From Burkholderiales bacterium (GTDB lineage Bacteria; Pseudomonadota; Gammaproteobacteria; Burkholderiales; Burkholderiaceae_E): a stretch of 32,446 bases of DNA. The notes beneath the pieces were generated by a model that was given only the letters and a program-made list of their open reading frames with translations, was not told the DNA's origin and made no database searches. Position numbers and translations under genes: made by a program. Within the stretch, counting starts at the first letter, position 1. The number at the start of each line of letters is the position of its first letter. Of this stretch, positions 1-7,912 are shown piece by piece. Location: positions 1 to 32,446 of the forward strand of contig CANKWX010000043.1 of the NCBI GenBank assembly GCA_947487165.1, written 5' to 3'.

Positions 1-675
1 CGGGTAGTACTCCTCGCCGACAACCTTGCCCTTCTGGAAATTCTCGATGTGCTTGCGCGCGATCTTCATCGAGGTGCGCGGCCAGATGTAGTCGGAGCCG
101 ATCAGGAAAAAGGTCTTGGCTTTCTTTTCTTTCTGAGCCCAGTCGAGCGAATACAGAATCTGCTGGGTGGCTTCCTGGCCGGTGTAGAACACATTCTTCG
201 ACTGCTCGAGGCCTTCGTAGAACGTCGGGTAATAGAGCAGGCCGTTTTCTTTCTCGAACACCGGCAGCACGGCTTTGCGCGAGGCTGAGGTCCAGCAGCC
301 GAACACCGCGGCACATCGGTCGTTGATCAGCAGCTTCTTCGATTTCTCAGCGAAGGTCGGCCAGTCGGAGGCGCCGTCTTCCTTGATGACCTTGATCTTG
401 CGACCGAGGATGCCGCCCATCGCATTGATCTCGTCGATCGCGAGCTGCTCGGCCTGGATCGAGCCGGTTTCCGAGATCGCCATCGTGCCGGTCGATGAAT
501 GCAGCTGGCCGACGGTGACTTCGGTATCGGTGATCGCGAGTTTGGTGGTGTTGACCGAGGCGGTCGACTGGCCGAAGGCCATGCCGCTTGCGCCGATCAC
601 GGGCAGGGCGGCAGCGCCCTGGATCAGGCGACGCCGGCTGGCGTCGAGGTTGGACGGATCACGCTTGATGGCCAT
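1..675 (-). CDS. urtA: Urea ABC transporter substrate-binding protein UrtA (N-terminal part, cut by window edge)
   Basis: Reading the minus strand from the ATG at 675 gives 225 codons with no stop before the window edge, about half of a usual UrtA of roughly 420 residues. The protein is a periplasmic binding protein that would deliver urea or a short amide to an ABC permease (UrtBCDE, not in the window). A Tat-like leader is visible: SRRRLIQ at residues 13-19, then a hydrophobic stretch and a probable cleavage after AFGQS near residue 37. UrtA hallmarks include VGQLHSSTGTMAISE (about 55-69), DEINAMGGILGR (81-92), EDGASDWPTFAEK (99-111), GCWTSASRKAVLP (126-138), YYPTFYEGLEQS (148-159) and GSDYIWPRTS (193-202). 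An AGGAG ribosome site sits 11 bases before the start. The gene diverges from the permease-kinase gene. The family call is strong; the exact substrate is inferred. Confidence 0.93.
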   Translation of the reverse strand, partial: MAIKRDPSNLDASRRRLIQGAAALPVIGASGMAFGQSTASVNTTKLAITDTEVTVGQLHSSTGTMAISETGSIQAEQLAIDEINAMGGILGRKIKVIKEDGASDWPTFAEKSKKLLINDRCAAVFGCWTSASRKAVLPVFEKENGLLYYPTFYEGLEQSKNVFYTGQEATQQILYSLDWAQKEKKAKTFFLIGSDYIWPRTSMKIARKHIENFQKGKVVGEEYYP

Positions 676-686
676 GGTGCTGAGCA

Positions 687-691
687 CTCCT
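687..691 (-). promoter_or_regulatory. Ribosome binding site of urtA
   Basis: On the minus strand this reads AGGAG, 11 bases ahead of the ATG at 675. It supports that start, which also gives a complete Tat-type leader. Confidence 0.6.
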
Positions 692-744
692 GTCGGTGGG
701 TAGGGGGTGAGATGCAGTGTCGGCGAGCGCTCGCGGCCTGCGTA

Positions 745-760
745 TACGTCAATTGACGTA
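745..760. promoter_or_regulatory. Perfect 16-bp palindrome, candidate operator of the urtA / sensor-kinase divergent promoter region
   Basis: The sequence TACGTCAATTGACGTA is its own exact reverse complement. It lies 69 bases upstream of urtA and about 210 bases upstream of the permease-kinase start, inside the divergent gap. Dyad sites with TAC...GTA ends are typical of dimeric LuxR/NarL-type DNA-binding domains, and a response regulator with such a domain is encoded two genes away at 4380-5303. Pairing this site with that regulator is inference. TTGAC occurs on both strands within it and could also serve as a -35 element. Confidence 0.55.
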
Positions 761-776
761 GATCGACGGAGCGGCG

Positions 777-792
777 TGGCAGGCAGACTGCG
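777..792 (+). promoter_or_regulatory. Possible sigma-54 type -24/-12 element facing the permease-kinase gene
   Basis: TGGCAGGCAGACTGCG keeps the GG and GC doublets with the spacing of the -24/-12 consensus (TGGCAC, four or five bases, TTGC), although the -12 half is imperfect. A sigma-54 promoter would fit nitrogen control of a urea-linked system. In GC-rich DNA such partial matches are common, so this is only a candidate. Confidence 0.25.
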
Positions 793-962
793 GCTTCGCG
801 CGCACAGCGGGCGCGAGCGCACCCGGCGCGCGTGGTGTGCCCCATATCAGGACATCGAGCGGACGCCACCGATCGAAAACGCGCCGTTGCTGTGCATGTC
901 GGGCCGCCTGATCGCACTGGCGCGCGTCTTGCGTTGTTGCAGTGCGCAGCTCAGAACCTTGC

Positions 963-967
963 AAGGA
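963..967 (+). promoter_or_regulatory. Ribosome binding site deciding the start of the permease-kinase gene
   Basis: AAGGA lies 5 bases before a GTG at 973 and 17 bases before an in-frame ATG at 985. The spacing favours GTG 973. The open frame extends back to 832, but that extra N-terminus looks like translated promoter DNA. Confidence 0.45.
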
Positions 968-972
968 TTGCC

Positions 973-3900
973 GTGGCAGAACTGATGTCGAAGTCCCCTG
1001 TTGCGCAGACCCAGAAGATTTTTCGCATCCGGCGCGAATACAACTCCTGGGTCGCCAACGAATCGCTTGAGGACTATGCGCTTCGCTACACACCGCGCAG
1101 CTTTCGCAAGTGGAGCGAATTCAGGGTCGCCAATACCGCCTTCGGCGCCACGTCCTTTCTCGCACTCGAAGCCATCGGTGGCGCCATTGCGCTCAGCTAC
1201 GGCTTTTCAAACGCGCTGTGGGCGATCCTGACGGTTGGCCTGATCATTTTTCTTACCGGCTTGCCGATCAGCTATTACGCGGCGCGCTATGGTCTCGACA
1301 TGGATCTGCTGACCCGCGGCGCGGGTTTCGGCTATCTCGGCTCGACCGTGACCTCGCTGGTCTATGCGAGCTTCACCTTCATTTTTTTTGCACTCGAGGC
1401 GGCCATCCTGGCGCTGGCGCTGCAGATGTATTTCGGCTGGCCGCTGGCGGTGTGCTACCTCGTGGCCTCGCTCGGTGTGGTGCCAGTGGTGATGTACGGC
1501 ATCACCGCGATCTCGAAACTGCAGCTGTGGACGCAGCCACTGTGGATCGGTCTGGCGCTGCTGCCCTTCATTGCCGTGCTGCTCAAGAACCCTCAGGCCT
1601 TTCGCGACTTCACGACGCTGGTCGGTGGGGTCTCGGAAAGCAGTGGCTTTGATGCACTGATGTTCGGTGCAGCCGCAACCGTGGCCTTTTCGCTGGTGGT
1701 GCAGATCGGCGAACAGGTCGACTATCTGAGGTTCTTGCCGGAGAAGACCGCCGCGAATCGTGCCAGATGGTGGGCTGCGGTGCTGGTCGCCGGTCCCGGC
1801 TGGATTGTGCCCGGCATGCTCAAGATGCTGGGCGGCGCCTTTCTCGCCTTTCTCGCGCTGCAGGTCGAGATTCCGGTCGAGCGGGCGATCGAGCCGACCC
1901 AGATGTACCTCGCGGGCTTTGCCTATGTGTTCGAGTCACCCGCGCTGGTGCTGGCGGTCACCACGCTCTTCGTGATCGTCTCGCAGGTCAAGATCAACGT
2001 GACCAATGCCTATGCCGGGTCGCTTGCCTGGTCAAATTTCTTCGCGCGCCTGACGCACAGCCATCCGGGCCGCGTGGTGTGGCTGGTCTTCAATGTGGCG
2101 ATCGCAGTGCTGCTCATGACCCTGGGCATCTTCCAGGCGCTTGAGCGTGTGCTGGGTCTCTACAGCAATGTCGCGATCGCCTGGGTCGGTGCATTGGTAG
2201 CCGATCTGGTGATCAACAAGCCGCTGGGCCTGAGCCCCAAGCACATCGAATTCAAGCGAGCCTATCTCTACGACATCAACCCGGTCGGGCTGGGCGCGAT
2301 GGTCATTGCCGCAGCACTCGGCATGGCGGCTTATGTTGGCAGTTTCGGCGCCACCGCGCAGGCCTTCGCGCCCTTTATCGCGCTCTTTGTGTCGCTGGGT
2401 GTGTCACCGCTGATTGCCTTGTGGACCAAGGGTCGCTACTACCTCGCCCGCCAGGACCGCTCACCCTGGAAGCCCGGCCAGCTGGTCACCTGCTCGGTCT
2501 GCGAGAACCCGTTCGAGTCGGAGGACATGGCGCAGTGCCCGGCCTATGGCGCGCCGATCTGCTCGTTGTGCTGTGCGCTCGAGTCGCGTTGTCACGATCG
2601 CTGCAAGACGCAGTCACGCATGACCGAGCAGGTACGGGCCGCGATGGCCGACTTGCTGCCGGCGGCCATCGGCCGGCGCATCAACGTGCGCATGGCCCAC
2701 TACCTGGTGGTGTCGGTCTCGCTGATCGCGCTGGTGGCGGTGATCCTGGGGGTGGTCTACGAGCAGAACTCGCTGGCTGTCGGTGGCATCGCCTCGGGCG
2801 GTGCCACGCCCATGATCCAGGCCTTTGCCCTGCTGTCGCTCGCCGCAGCGGTGGGTGCCTGGTGGATCGTGCTGGGCAGCGAAAGCCGGCGGATGGCCGA
2901 AGACGAATCGAACCGCCAGAACCATCTGCTGATGCGCGAGATCGAGGCGCACCGGCGCACCGATGCCGAACTGCAGGCCGCCAAGGACTTAGCCGAAGCC
3001 GCCAACCAGGCCAAGACCCGCTATGTGGCCGGCATGACCCATGAGCTTCGCACGCCGCTCAACGGTATCCTCGGCTATGCGCAGATCATGCTCAAAGACA
3101 CGCAGATTCAGGGTGAGCGCCGCGCCGCGGTGCAGACTATCCACCAGAGCGGCGAGCATCTGCGCGGACTGATCGAGAGCCTGCTCGATCTGGCACGTAT
3201 CGAGGCGGGCAAGCTGCGCCTGGATATCGCACCGTTGCCGATGCACGAGTTCCTCGACGATGTGGTCCGCATGGTCGCGCCGCAGGCTGCCGCCAAAGGT
3301 CTGGCCTTCGAGCTCAAGACCGAGGGCCGCATTCCGCGTTATGTGCGCGCCGATGCAAGGCGCCTGCGCCAGATCCTGATCAACCTGCTGGGTAATGCGG
3401 TGCGTTTTACCGACCGCGGCAGTGTGACGCTGGTGCTCGATCATCGACGCGAGGTGTCGTGTTTTCGGGTGATCGACACCGGCATCGGGATTGCGGCGCC
3501 CGATCTGGAGCGGGTGTTTTTGCCCTTCGAGCGCGGCAGTGCCGGGCGGCGCACCGGCGAACCCGGCACCGGCCTGGGCCTGACCATCACGCATCTGCTC
3601 ACGCAATTGATGGGCGGCGAACTCACGGTGGTGAGCACACCGGGCGAGGGCAGTACCTTCACTGTGCGGGTCTATCTGGGTGAGACGTCCGACCCCGGCG
3701 CGAGCGCCTTGCCGCGTCATCGGCCGGTCAGCGGCTACATCGGCGATCGGCGCACCCTGCTGGTGGTCGACGATCATCCGACCCAGCGTCAGATGCTCGC
3801 CGGCATGCTGCTGCCGCTGGGCTTTCGCATCCGCGAGGCCGGCACCGGACGAGAGTGCCTCGAGACCGTGGTAGACCATCCCCCGGATGCAATCCTGCTA

Positions 3901-4383
3901 GACATCACGATGGACGACATGAACGGCTGGGACGTGGCGCGAGAGATCAGGCGCCGTGGCTTCGCGAACCTGCCGATCATCATGGTCTCGGCCAACGCCT
4001 TCGAAAATCAGCCCGCGATGCTCGAGGCCGCAGGCTGCCAGGCTTTCGTCGACAAGCCGGTGATCGAGTCCGAGCTGCTGGCGGTGCTGCAGCGCGAACT
4101 CGAACTCGAGTGGGTGGCCGAGCTCGCCGTGCCGAGCTGGGTGGCGATGCCAACACAGCAAACCAGCGATCTGCCGATGGAGCATGCCCGCACACTGCTG
4201 CGGCTGGCGCGCATGGGCCATCCGCAGGGCCTGCAGCGGGCACTCGACGCCATGGTGGCCGAGTATCCCGGGCAGGCGGCGCAAGTCGATGCGCTGCGCG
4301 AACTGGTCGCGCGATTCGATTGGCCTCAGCTCATCGAGCGACTGGATCGGGCGCTTGGCGAGGCCAACGAGGAGGCCCTGTGA
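973..4383 (+). CDS. NCS1-type permease / hybrid histidine kinase / receiver fusion protein
   Basis: About 1136 residues. Residues 40-490 form a multi-spanning membrane domain resembling purine/cytosine permeases of the NCS1 family. A cytosolic linker then holds eight cysteines (about 507-544, CSVCENP...CPAYGAPICSLCC...CHDRC) that look zinc-binding. Two further membrane helices (about 575-630) and a coiled linker lead to a HisKA domain with phospho-acceptor His690 (MTHELRTPLNG), an HATPase with N-box NLLGNAVRF and GTGLGL, and a receiver with DD at 933-934, phospho-Asp977 and Lys1028. A helical tail follows. The inferred role is to sense a nitrogenous solute directly or during transport and to pass phosphate to the next gene, which overlaps by four bases (GTGA). 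The start is GTG 973 by its Shine-Dalgarno; ATG 985 is the alternative. Whether the permease still transports is unknown. Confidence 0.92.
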   Translation: MAELMSKSPVAQTQKIFRIRREYNSWVANESLEDYALRYTPRSFRKWSEFRVANTAFGATSFLALEAIGGAIALSYGFSNALWAILTVGLIIFLTGLPISYYAARYGLDMDLLTRGAGFGYLGSTVTSLVYASFTFIFFALEAAILALALQMYFGWPLAVCYLVASLGVVPVVMYGITAISKLQLWTQPLWIGLALLPFIAVLLKNPQAFRDFTTLVGGVSESSGFDALMFGAAATVAFSLVVQIGEQVDYLRFLPEKTAANRARWWAAVLVAGPGWIVPGMLKMLGGAFLAFLALQVEIPVERAIEPTQMYLAGFAYVFESPALVLAVTTLFVIVSQVKINVTNAYAGSLAWSNFFARLTHSHPGRVVWLVFNVAIAVLLMTLGIFQALERVLGLYSNVAIAWVGALVADLVINKPLGLSPKHIEFKRAYLYDINPVGLGAMVIAAALGMAAYVGSFGATAQAFAPFIALFVSLGVSPLIALWTKGRYYLARQDRSPWKPGQLVTCSVCENPFESEDMAQCPAYGAPICSLCCALESRCHDRCKTQSRMTEQVRAAMADLLPAAIGRRINVRMAHYLVVSVSLIALVAVILGVVYEQNSLAVGGIASGGATPMIQAFALLSLAAAVGAWWIVLGSESRRMAEDESNRQNHLLMREIEAHRRTDAELQAAKDLAEAANQAKTRYVAGMTHELRTPLNGILGYAQIMLKDTQIQGERRAAVQTIHQSGEHLRGLIESLLDLARIEAGKLRLDIAPLPMHEFLDDVVRMVAPQAAAKGLAFELKTEGRIPRYVRADARRLRQILINLLGNAVRFTDRGSVTLVLDHRREVSCFRVIDTGIGIAAPDLERVFLPFERGSAGRRTGEPGTGLGLTITHLLTQLMGGELTVVSTPGEGSTFTVRVYLGETSDPGASALPRHRPVSGYIGDRRTLLVVDDHPTQRQMLAGMLLPLGFRIREAGTGRECLETVVDHPPDAILLDITMDDMNGWDVAREIRRRGFANLPIIMVSANAFENQPAMLEAAGCQAFVDKPVIESELLAVLQRELELEWVAELAVPSWVAMPTQQTSDLPMEHARTLLRLARMGHPQGLQRALDAMVAEYPGQAAQVDALRELVARFDWPQLIERLDRALGEANEEAL

Positions 4384-5303
4384 GCGGCTCCGAGAACATC
4401 ATTCTGCTGGTCGACGACGCGCCGCAATCACTGGGCGCCTTGTGCAGCGAGCTCGAGTCCGACGGCTATACCGTGATCGTGGCCATCGACGGCGCATCGG
4501 CACTCGAGCGGCTCGAGCTGGTCTCGCCCGATGCCATCCTGATGGACGCGCTCATGCCCGGCATGGATGGCTTCGAGACCTGCCGGCGCATCAAGTCGGA
4601 TCCGGCGTGGGCGCATGTGCCGGTGATTTTCATGACCGGTTTGTCCGAGACCAGCCAGATCGTCAAGGGCTTCGATGCCGGTGGCGTCGACTATGTGGTC
4701 AAGCCGGTGCGGGCCGAGGAGGTCAAGGTCAGGCTGGCCACGCATGTGCGCAATGCACGCGCGGTGCGCATGGCACGCGAGTCGATCGACATCGGCGGGC
4801 TGGGCGTGCTGATGGTCGATGGGCGTCAGCGGATTGCCTGGCAGTCGCCACAGGCCGTGCGCTGGATCGCCGACTACTTTGCGGGCAAGCCTGCCGAGGA
4901 GCCGATGCGCTGGCTGCATGAAGTCGTTAATGCAGAGGACGACGCGGTGGCGATCGACAAGGGCGGTCAGACCCTGGCCGCTAAACGGGTCGGCACGGTT
5001 GGTCTGGGTGAAGTGATGTGGCTGCTGAGCGTGCGCAAATCGGATGCGCCAGCGCCGTCACGGCTGGCCAGCGCGGCGCTCACGCCGCGCGAGGTCGAGG
5101 TGCTGTCATGGGTCTCGAAAGGCAAGACCAATCGGGATGTCGCCGACATCCTCGGCATGAGCCCGCGCACGGTCAACAAGCATCTCGAACATGTGTTTGA
5201 AAAGCTCGGCGTCGAGACCCGTTCGGCGGCGGCGGCGCTGGCGAGCATCGCGTTTTCGTCGAGCCCGCTGCCCGCGCCACCCGCCCCACCCGATAAGGGC
5301 TGA
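4380..5303 (+). CDS. LuxR/NarL-family response regulator, partner of the permease-kinase
   Basis: 307 residues from a GTG start that shares GTGA with the stop of the kinase, so the two are probably translationally coupled. An N-terminal receiver (about 6-125) has the acidic pair Asp12-Asp13, phospho-acceptor Asp56 in LMDALMPGMDG and Lys108 in VVKPV. A middle segment (about 135-220; GVLMVDGRQRIAWQS) resembles a small PAS-like or linker domain that I cannot assign. A C-terminal LuxR-type helix-turn-helix (about 234-290) shows LTPREVEVL, the NRDVADILGMSPRTVNKHL recognition region and EKLGVETRSAA. The tail is Pro-rich. It should act as a dimeric activator. The palindrome at 745-760, between the kinase gene and urtA, is its most likely target by inference. 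Confidence 0.93.
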   Translation: MSGSENIILLVDDAPQSLGALCSELESDGYTVIVAIDGASALERLELVSPDAILMDALMPGMDGFETCRRIKSDPAWAHVPVIFMTGLSETSQIVKGFDAGGVDYVVKPVRAEEVKVRLATHVRNARAVRMARESIDIGGLGVLMVDGRQRIAWQSPQAVRWIADYFAGKPAEEPMRWLHEVVNAEDDAVAIDKGGQTLAAKRVGTVGLGEVMWLLSVRKSDAPAPSRLASAALTPREVEVLSWVSKGKTNRDVADILGMSPRTVNKHLEHVFEKLGVETRSAAAALASIAFSSSPLPAPPAPPDKG

Positions 5304-5358
5304 GCGTCCGCGCACCGCGCGCTGGCCGCGCAGCGGCACAGGACGTCGACGCGCTCAG
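5300..5358. terminator. Inverted-repeat structure between convergent genes, possible bidirectional terminator
   Basis: CTGAGCG at 5300-5306 pairs with CGCTCAG at 5352-5358, and inside it GCGCG (5317-5321) pairs with CGCGC (5327-5331). It fills the short gap between the ends of the response-regulator and metC-like genes. There is no T-run on either strand, so a classical intrinsic terminator is not shown. Confidence 0.3.
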
Positions 5359-5377
5359 ACCTTAGTCGGGCCTTTGC

Positions 5378-6628
5378 TCAGCCCGCAGCCGCCATGGCAG
5401 CCAGCCCTTGCTCGAGGTCGTTGATCAGATCCTGCGGGTCTTCAAGCCCGCAGTGCAGGCGCACCAGCGGCTCGCCGGTCCAGGGGCGCACAGTGCGCAG
5501 GGCGCTGATCTTGGCCGGCATGATCAGGCTCTCGAAGCCACCCCATGAATAGCCGATCTTGAAGTGGTGGCGCCGCTCGCAAAGGGCTGCTAGCTGCGCG
5601 GGCGTGGCCGCCTTTAGCTCGAAGGAAAACAGGCCGCTGGAGCCGAGGAAGTCGCGCTTGAAAAGCGCGTGCTGCGGATGCGAGGGCAGCGCCGGATGCA
5701 GCACGCTGGCCACCTCGGGGCGACCTTCAAGCCAGCGTGCAACCGTGAGTGCCGTGGCCTCGTGCTGGCGCATGCGGACCTGCGCGGTGCGCAGCCCCCG
5801 CAGCACCAGAAAGGCATCGTCACCGCCCACGCAGATGCCGAGCTGGCGCACCGCCTGCCACAGCGGCAGCCAGTGCTCTTCCCGCACGATGGCCGCGCCC
5901 ATCAGCAGGTCGGCATGGCCGCCCCAGTATTTGGTCAGCGGCAGCAGTGAGACATCGACACCCCAGTCGAAAGGGCGTGCCATCACCGGCGAAGCCCAGG
6001 CGTTGTCGATCATCGAGATCACGCCGCGTGCTCGCGCCACCCGGCAGATCGCCGGCACGTCCTGGATCTCGAAGGTATAGCTGCCCGGGCTTTCGAGGTA
6101 GACGATGCGGGTCTGCGGCGTGATCAGCGCATCGATGCCGGCGCCGATGTGCGGATCGAAATACTCGGTGACTACGCCATAGCGCTCGAGCAGGGTGGTG
6201 GCAAAGGTGCGCGCCGGCCCGTAGACCGAGTCGCTCATCAGCACATGGTCACCGGGCTTGCAGTAGGCCAGCAGCGCCACCGAGATCGCGGCAAGCCCCG
6301 AGGGCATGATGGCCGCGCGACAGCGGTGCGGTGCGCCTTCGATTTCGGCCAGCGCATCCATGAGTGCCATGGTGGTCGGCGTGCCCGAGGTGGCGTAGGT
6401 CGTGCGATGCACCTCGCCTGCCATGGCGGCCGTGCCCTCGGCTTCAGCCAGCGCGAGCGTCTCGAAGAGCACGCTTGATGCACGGGTGAGAGGCAAGTTG
6501 ACGGTGGCGATCGGTCGGTCGAAGTGACGGCCGGCGGAGACCAGCTGTGTGGCCTGCGGGGTGGCCTGCTGGTCAGTCGCAGGACGTTCGGGGGGCGTTT
6601 CGGGTGTCGAATCAGATGTCGGGCTCAT
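5378..6628 (-). CDS. metC: Cystathionine beta-lyase (Cys/Met metabolism PLP enzyme)
   Basis: 416 residues, the usual size for the family plus an N-terminal extension of about 35 polar residues rich in Pro, Thr and Gln. Family motifs in order: TTYATSGTPT, MPSGLAAISVALLA, SDSVYGPAR (PLP-phosphate-contacting Tyr and Arg), YLESPGSYTFEIQD, IDNAWASP (Asp that contacts the pyridine nitrogen) and LLPLTKYWGGHAD with the PLP-binding Lys. The sequence fits cystathionine beta-lyase, which converts cystathionine to homocysteine, pyruvate and ammonia, better than gamma-synthase or gamma-lyase because of the SPGS and KYWGGHAD forms. The gene stands alone, converging with the response regulator. A TATAAT hexamer lies only 6 bases upstream of the ATG. 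A start further inside the extension cannot be excluded. Confidence 0.88.
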   Translation of the reverse strand: MSPTSDSTPETPPERPATDQQATPQATQLVSAGRHFDRPIATVNLPLTRASSVLFETLALAEAEGTAAMAGEVHRTTYATSGTPTTMALMDALAEIEGAPHRCRAAIMPSGLAAISVALLAYCKPGDHVLMSDSVYGPARTFATTLLERYGVVTEYFDPHIGAGIDALITPQTRIVYLESPGSYTFEIQDVPAICRVARARGVISMIDNAWASPVMARPFDWGVDVSLLPLTKYWGGHADLLMGAAIVREEHWLPLWQAVRQLGICVGGDDAFLVLRGLRTAQVRMRQHEATALTVARWLEGRPEVASVLHPALPSHPQHALFKRDFLGSSGLFSFELKAATPAQLAALCERRHHFKIGYSWGGFESLIMPAKISALRTVRPWTGEPLVRLHCGLEDPQDLINDLEQGLAAMAAAG

Positions 6629-6634
6629 CGCCCG

Positions 6635-6640
6635 ATTATA
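6635..6640 (-). promoter_or_regulatory. TATAAT hexamer immediately upstream of metC
   Basis: The minus strand reads TATAAT, ending 6 bases before the metC ATG at 6628. If used as a -10 element, the transcript would begin at or beside the start codon, giving a leaderless message. No good -35 is seen at normal spacing, so this is weak. Confidence 0.25.
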
Positions 6641-6712
6641 GGTGCCGCAGCCGATGCCTAGGCAGGTACCTTGGGGGCAAGCTCGCCGATCGTTACGATC
6701 GATGCAGGGCGA

Positions 6713-7912
6713 TCACTCGGCCGCGAGGGCGGCAGCAAGCTGACGCTGCTTTTCGCGCGAGCGCATCAGCGCCTTATGCAGCTGGACGTAGAGCACCGCA
6801 AAGACCGCCATGATGATGGCCTGCGCGGTGGTGCTCTGGTAATTGATGGCACCCGCCACAACCGCACCGGCATGCAGCAGCCACAGAACCGGGCTGCAGG
6901 CACTGTTGGGTGCCTTGATCATCGACGACATCTGATGCGGCATGGTGGCCGGGCCGTCGATCGTCATGCGCTGCGCACGGCGCATGGCCATCGAAATGAA
7001 TGAGGTGTGCATGCGGGCACGAACCAGCTGATGCAGATGCGACTGGTCGGGCTCCATGGCCTTGACCTGCGACCGCGAGCGGCGCCAGATGGTGTAGAAG
7101 GTTTCCCAGACCGGCAGGGCCATGGCAGTCAGACCGAACCAGGCGCTGACCTGCGTGTGGCGCTGGATCAGCAACAGCAGGATGGCCGAGGTGAGAAAGC
7201 CGAGCGCATAGGCGCCGCCGTCACCGGCGAAAAGACGGGGGCGCGGCCAGTTGAAGGGCAGCCAGCCGATGGTGGCCACAGCCAGCAGCACCGCGAGCGC
7301 AAAGACCTTCTCGTCGCCAAGGGTTGCGGCCACCCAGGCGATGGCCGCCAGCGTGATCAGCGCTACACCGGCCAGCAAGCCGTTCAGGCCATCGATCAGG
7401 TTATAGGCATTGGAGGCACCGACACAGGCAAACACCGAGAAGGCGAGCGCCACGCCCCAGTTGGAAAACAGCGGATCGAGCATCGGCACCCCGATGCTCT
7501 CGAGCGCGAGATCGCGAAAGCGCAGCAGGATCATGCTGCCGAGCACGATCCACAGCAGTCGGACCTTGGGGCTGACCTGCTTGGTGATGTCTTCGCCAAA
7601 ACCGATGATGACGATCGGCACCAGGCCCATGAGCAGCACGAAGGCTGTCGAAGGGGTCACTGCAGGCGGCACGCCGCCGAACCACACCAGCTGCACAAGA
7701 CCTGCAACGAAACCCGACACCACCGCCAGGCCACCGACCCGCGGAATATTGTTGCTGTGAATTTTCTGCGGCAGGTTGAGCTGCGAATCACCGGTGAAAC
7801 GGATGTGCCAGCGTCGCGTGAGCACCAGCGCAAGAGCCACCACGAAGGACACCGACAGCGATGTGAGGGTCGCGGCGAGGATGTTTTGCAGGAGCGTGGT
7901 GGTGGGAGTCAT
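6713..7912 (-). CDS. WecA/MraY-family polyprenyl-phosphate sugar-1-phosphate transferase
   Basis: 399 residues with about 10-11 hydrophobic helices. The family transfers a sugar-1-phosphate (often GlcNAc-1-P or a derivative) from UDP-sugar to undecaprenyl phosphate on the inner membrane, the first step in building a repeat unit. Motifs seen are IPRVGGLAVVSG (56-67), GFGEDITK (104-111, in place of the usual DD), SNAYNLIDGLNGL (167-179), FAGDGGAYALGF (228-239) and the late cytosolic HLHQLV (292-297). A C-terminal extension of about 90 residues with further helices goes beyond the WecA core. No initiating transferase of the WbaP type is present in the locus, so this is the best candidate for starting synthesis. 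It is transcribed away from the glycosyltransferase at 8302. The sugar is unknown. Confidence 0.88.
   Translation of the reverse strand: MTPTTTLLQNILAATLTSLSVSFVVALALVLTRRWHIRFTGDSQLNLPQKIHSNNIPRVGGLAVVSGFVAGLVQLVWFGGVPPAVTPSTAFVLLMGLVPIVIIGFGEDITKQVSPKVRLLWIVLGSMILLRFRDLALESIGVPMLDPLFSNWGVALAFSVFACVGASNAYNLIDGLNGLLAGVALITLAAIAWVAATLGDEKVFALAVLLAVATIGWLPFNWPRPRLFAGDGGAYALGFLTSAILLLLIQRHTQVSAWFGLTAMALPVWETFYTIWRRSRSQVKAMEPDQSHLHQLVRARMHTSFISMAMRRAQRMTIDGPATMPHQMSSMIKAPNSACSPVLWLLHAGAVVAGAINYQSTTAQAIIMAVFAVLYVQLHKALMRSREKQRQLAAALAAE

Noticed and set aside
832-972. Upstream extension of the permease-kinase frame to 832
   Set aside because: It reads through promoter-like DNA, gives an Arg-rich non-membrane N-terminus, and the ribosome site at 963-967 points to 973.
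2989-3879. 296-codon open frame on the minus strand
   Set aside because: Lies entirely antisense to the kinase and receiver domains, has a composition expected of a GC-rich shadow frame and shows no family motif.
3855-4379. Upstream part of the frame that becomes the response regulator
   Set aside because: It is the kinase gene read in another frame (Arg/Gly/Ala-rich). The receiver domain starts at GTG 4380.
6687-6701. CGATCG-TTA-CGATCG hairpin, with a similar GATCGTAACGATCG within the flippase gene near 18759
   Set aside because: Short stem with no T-run; GATCG words are very frequent in this sequence, so the two copies are probably chance.
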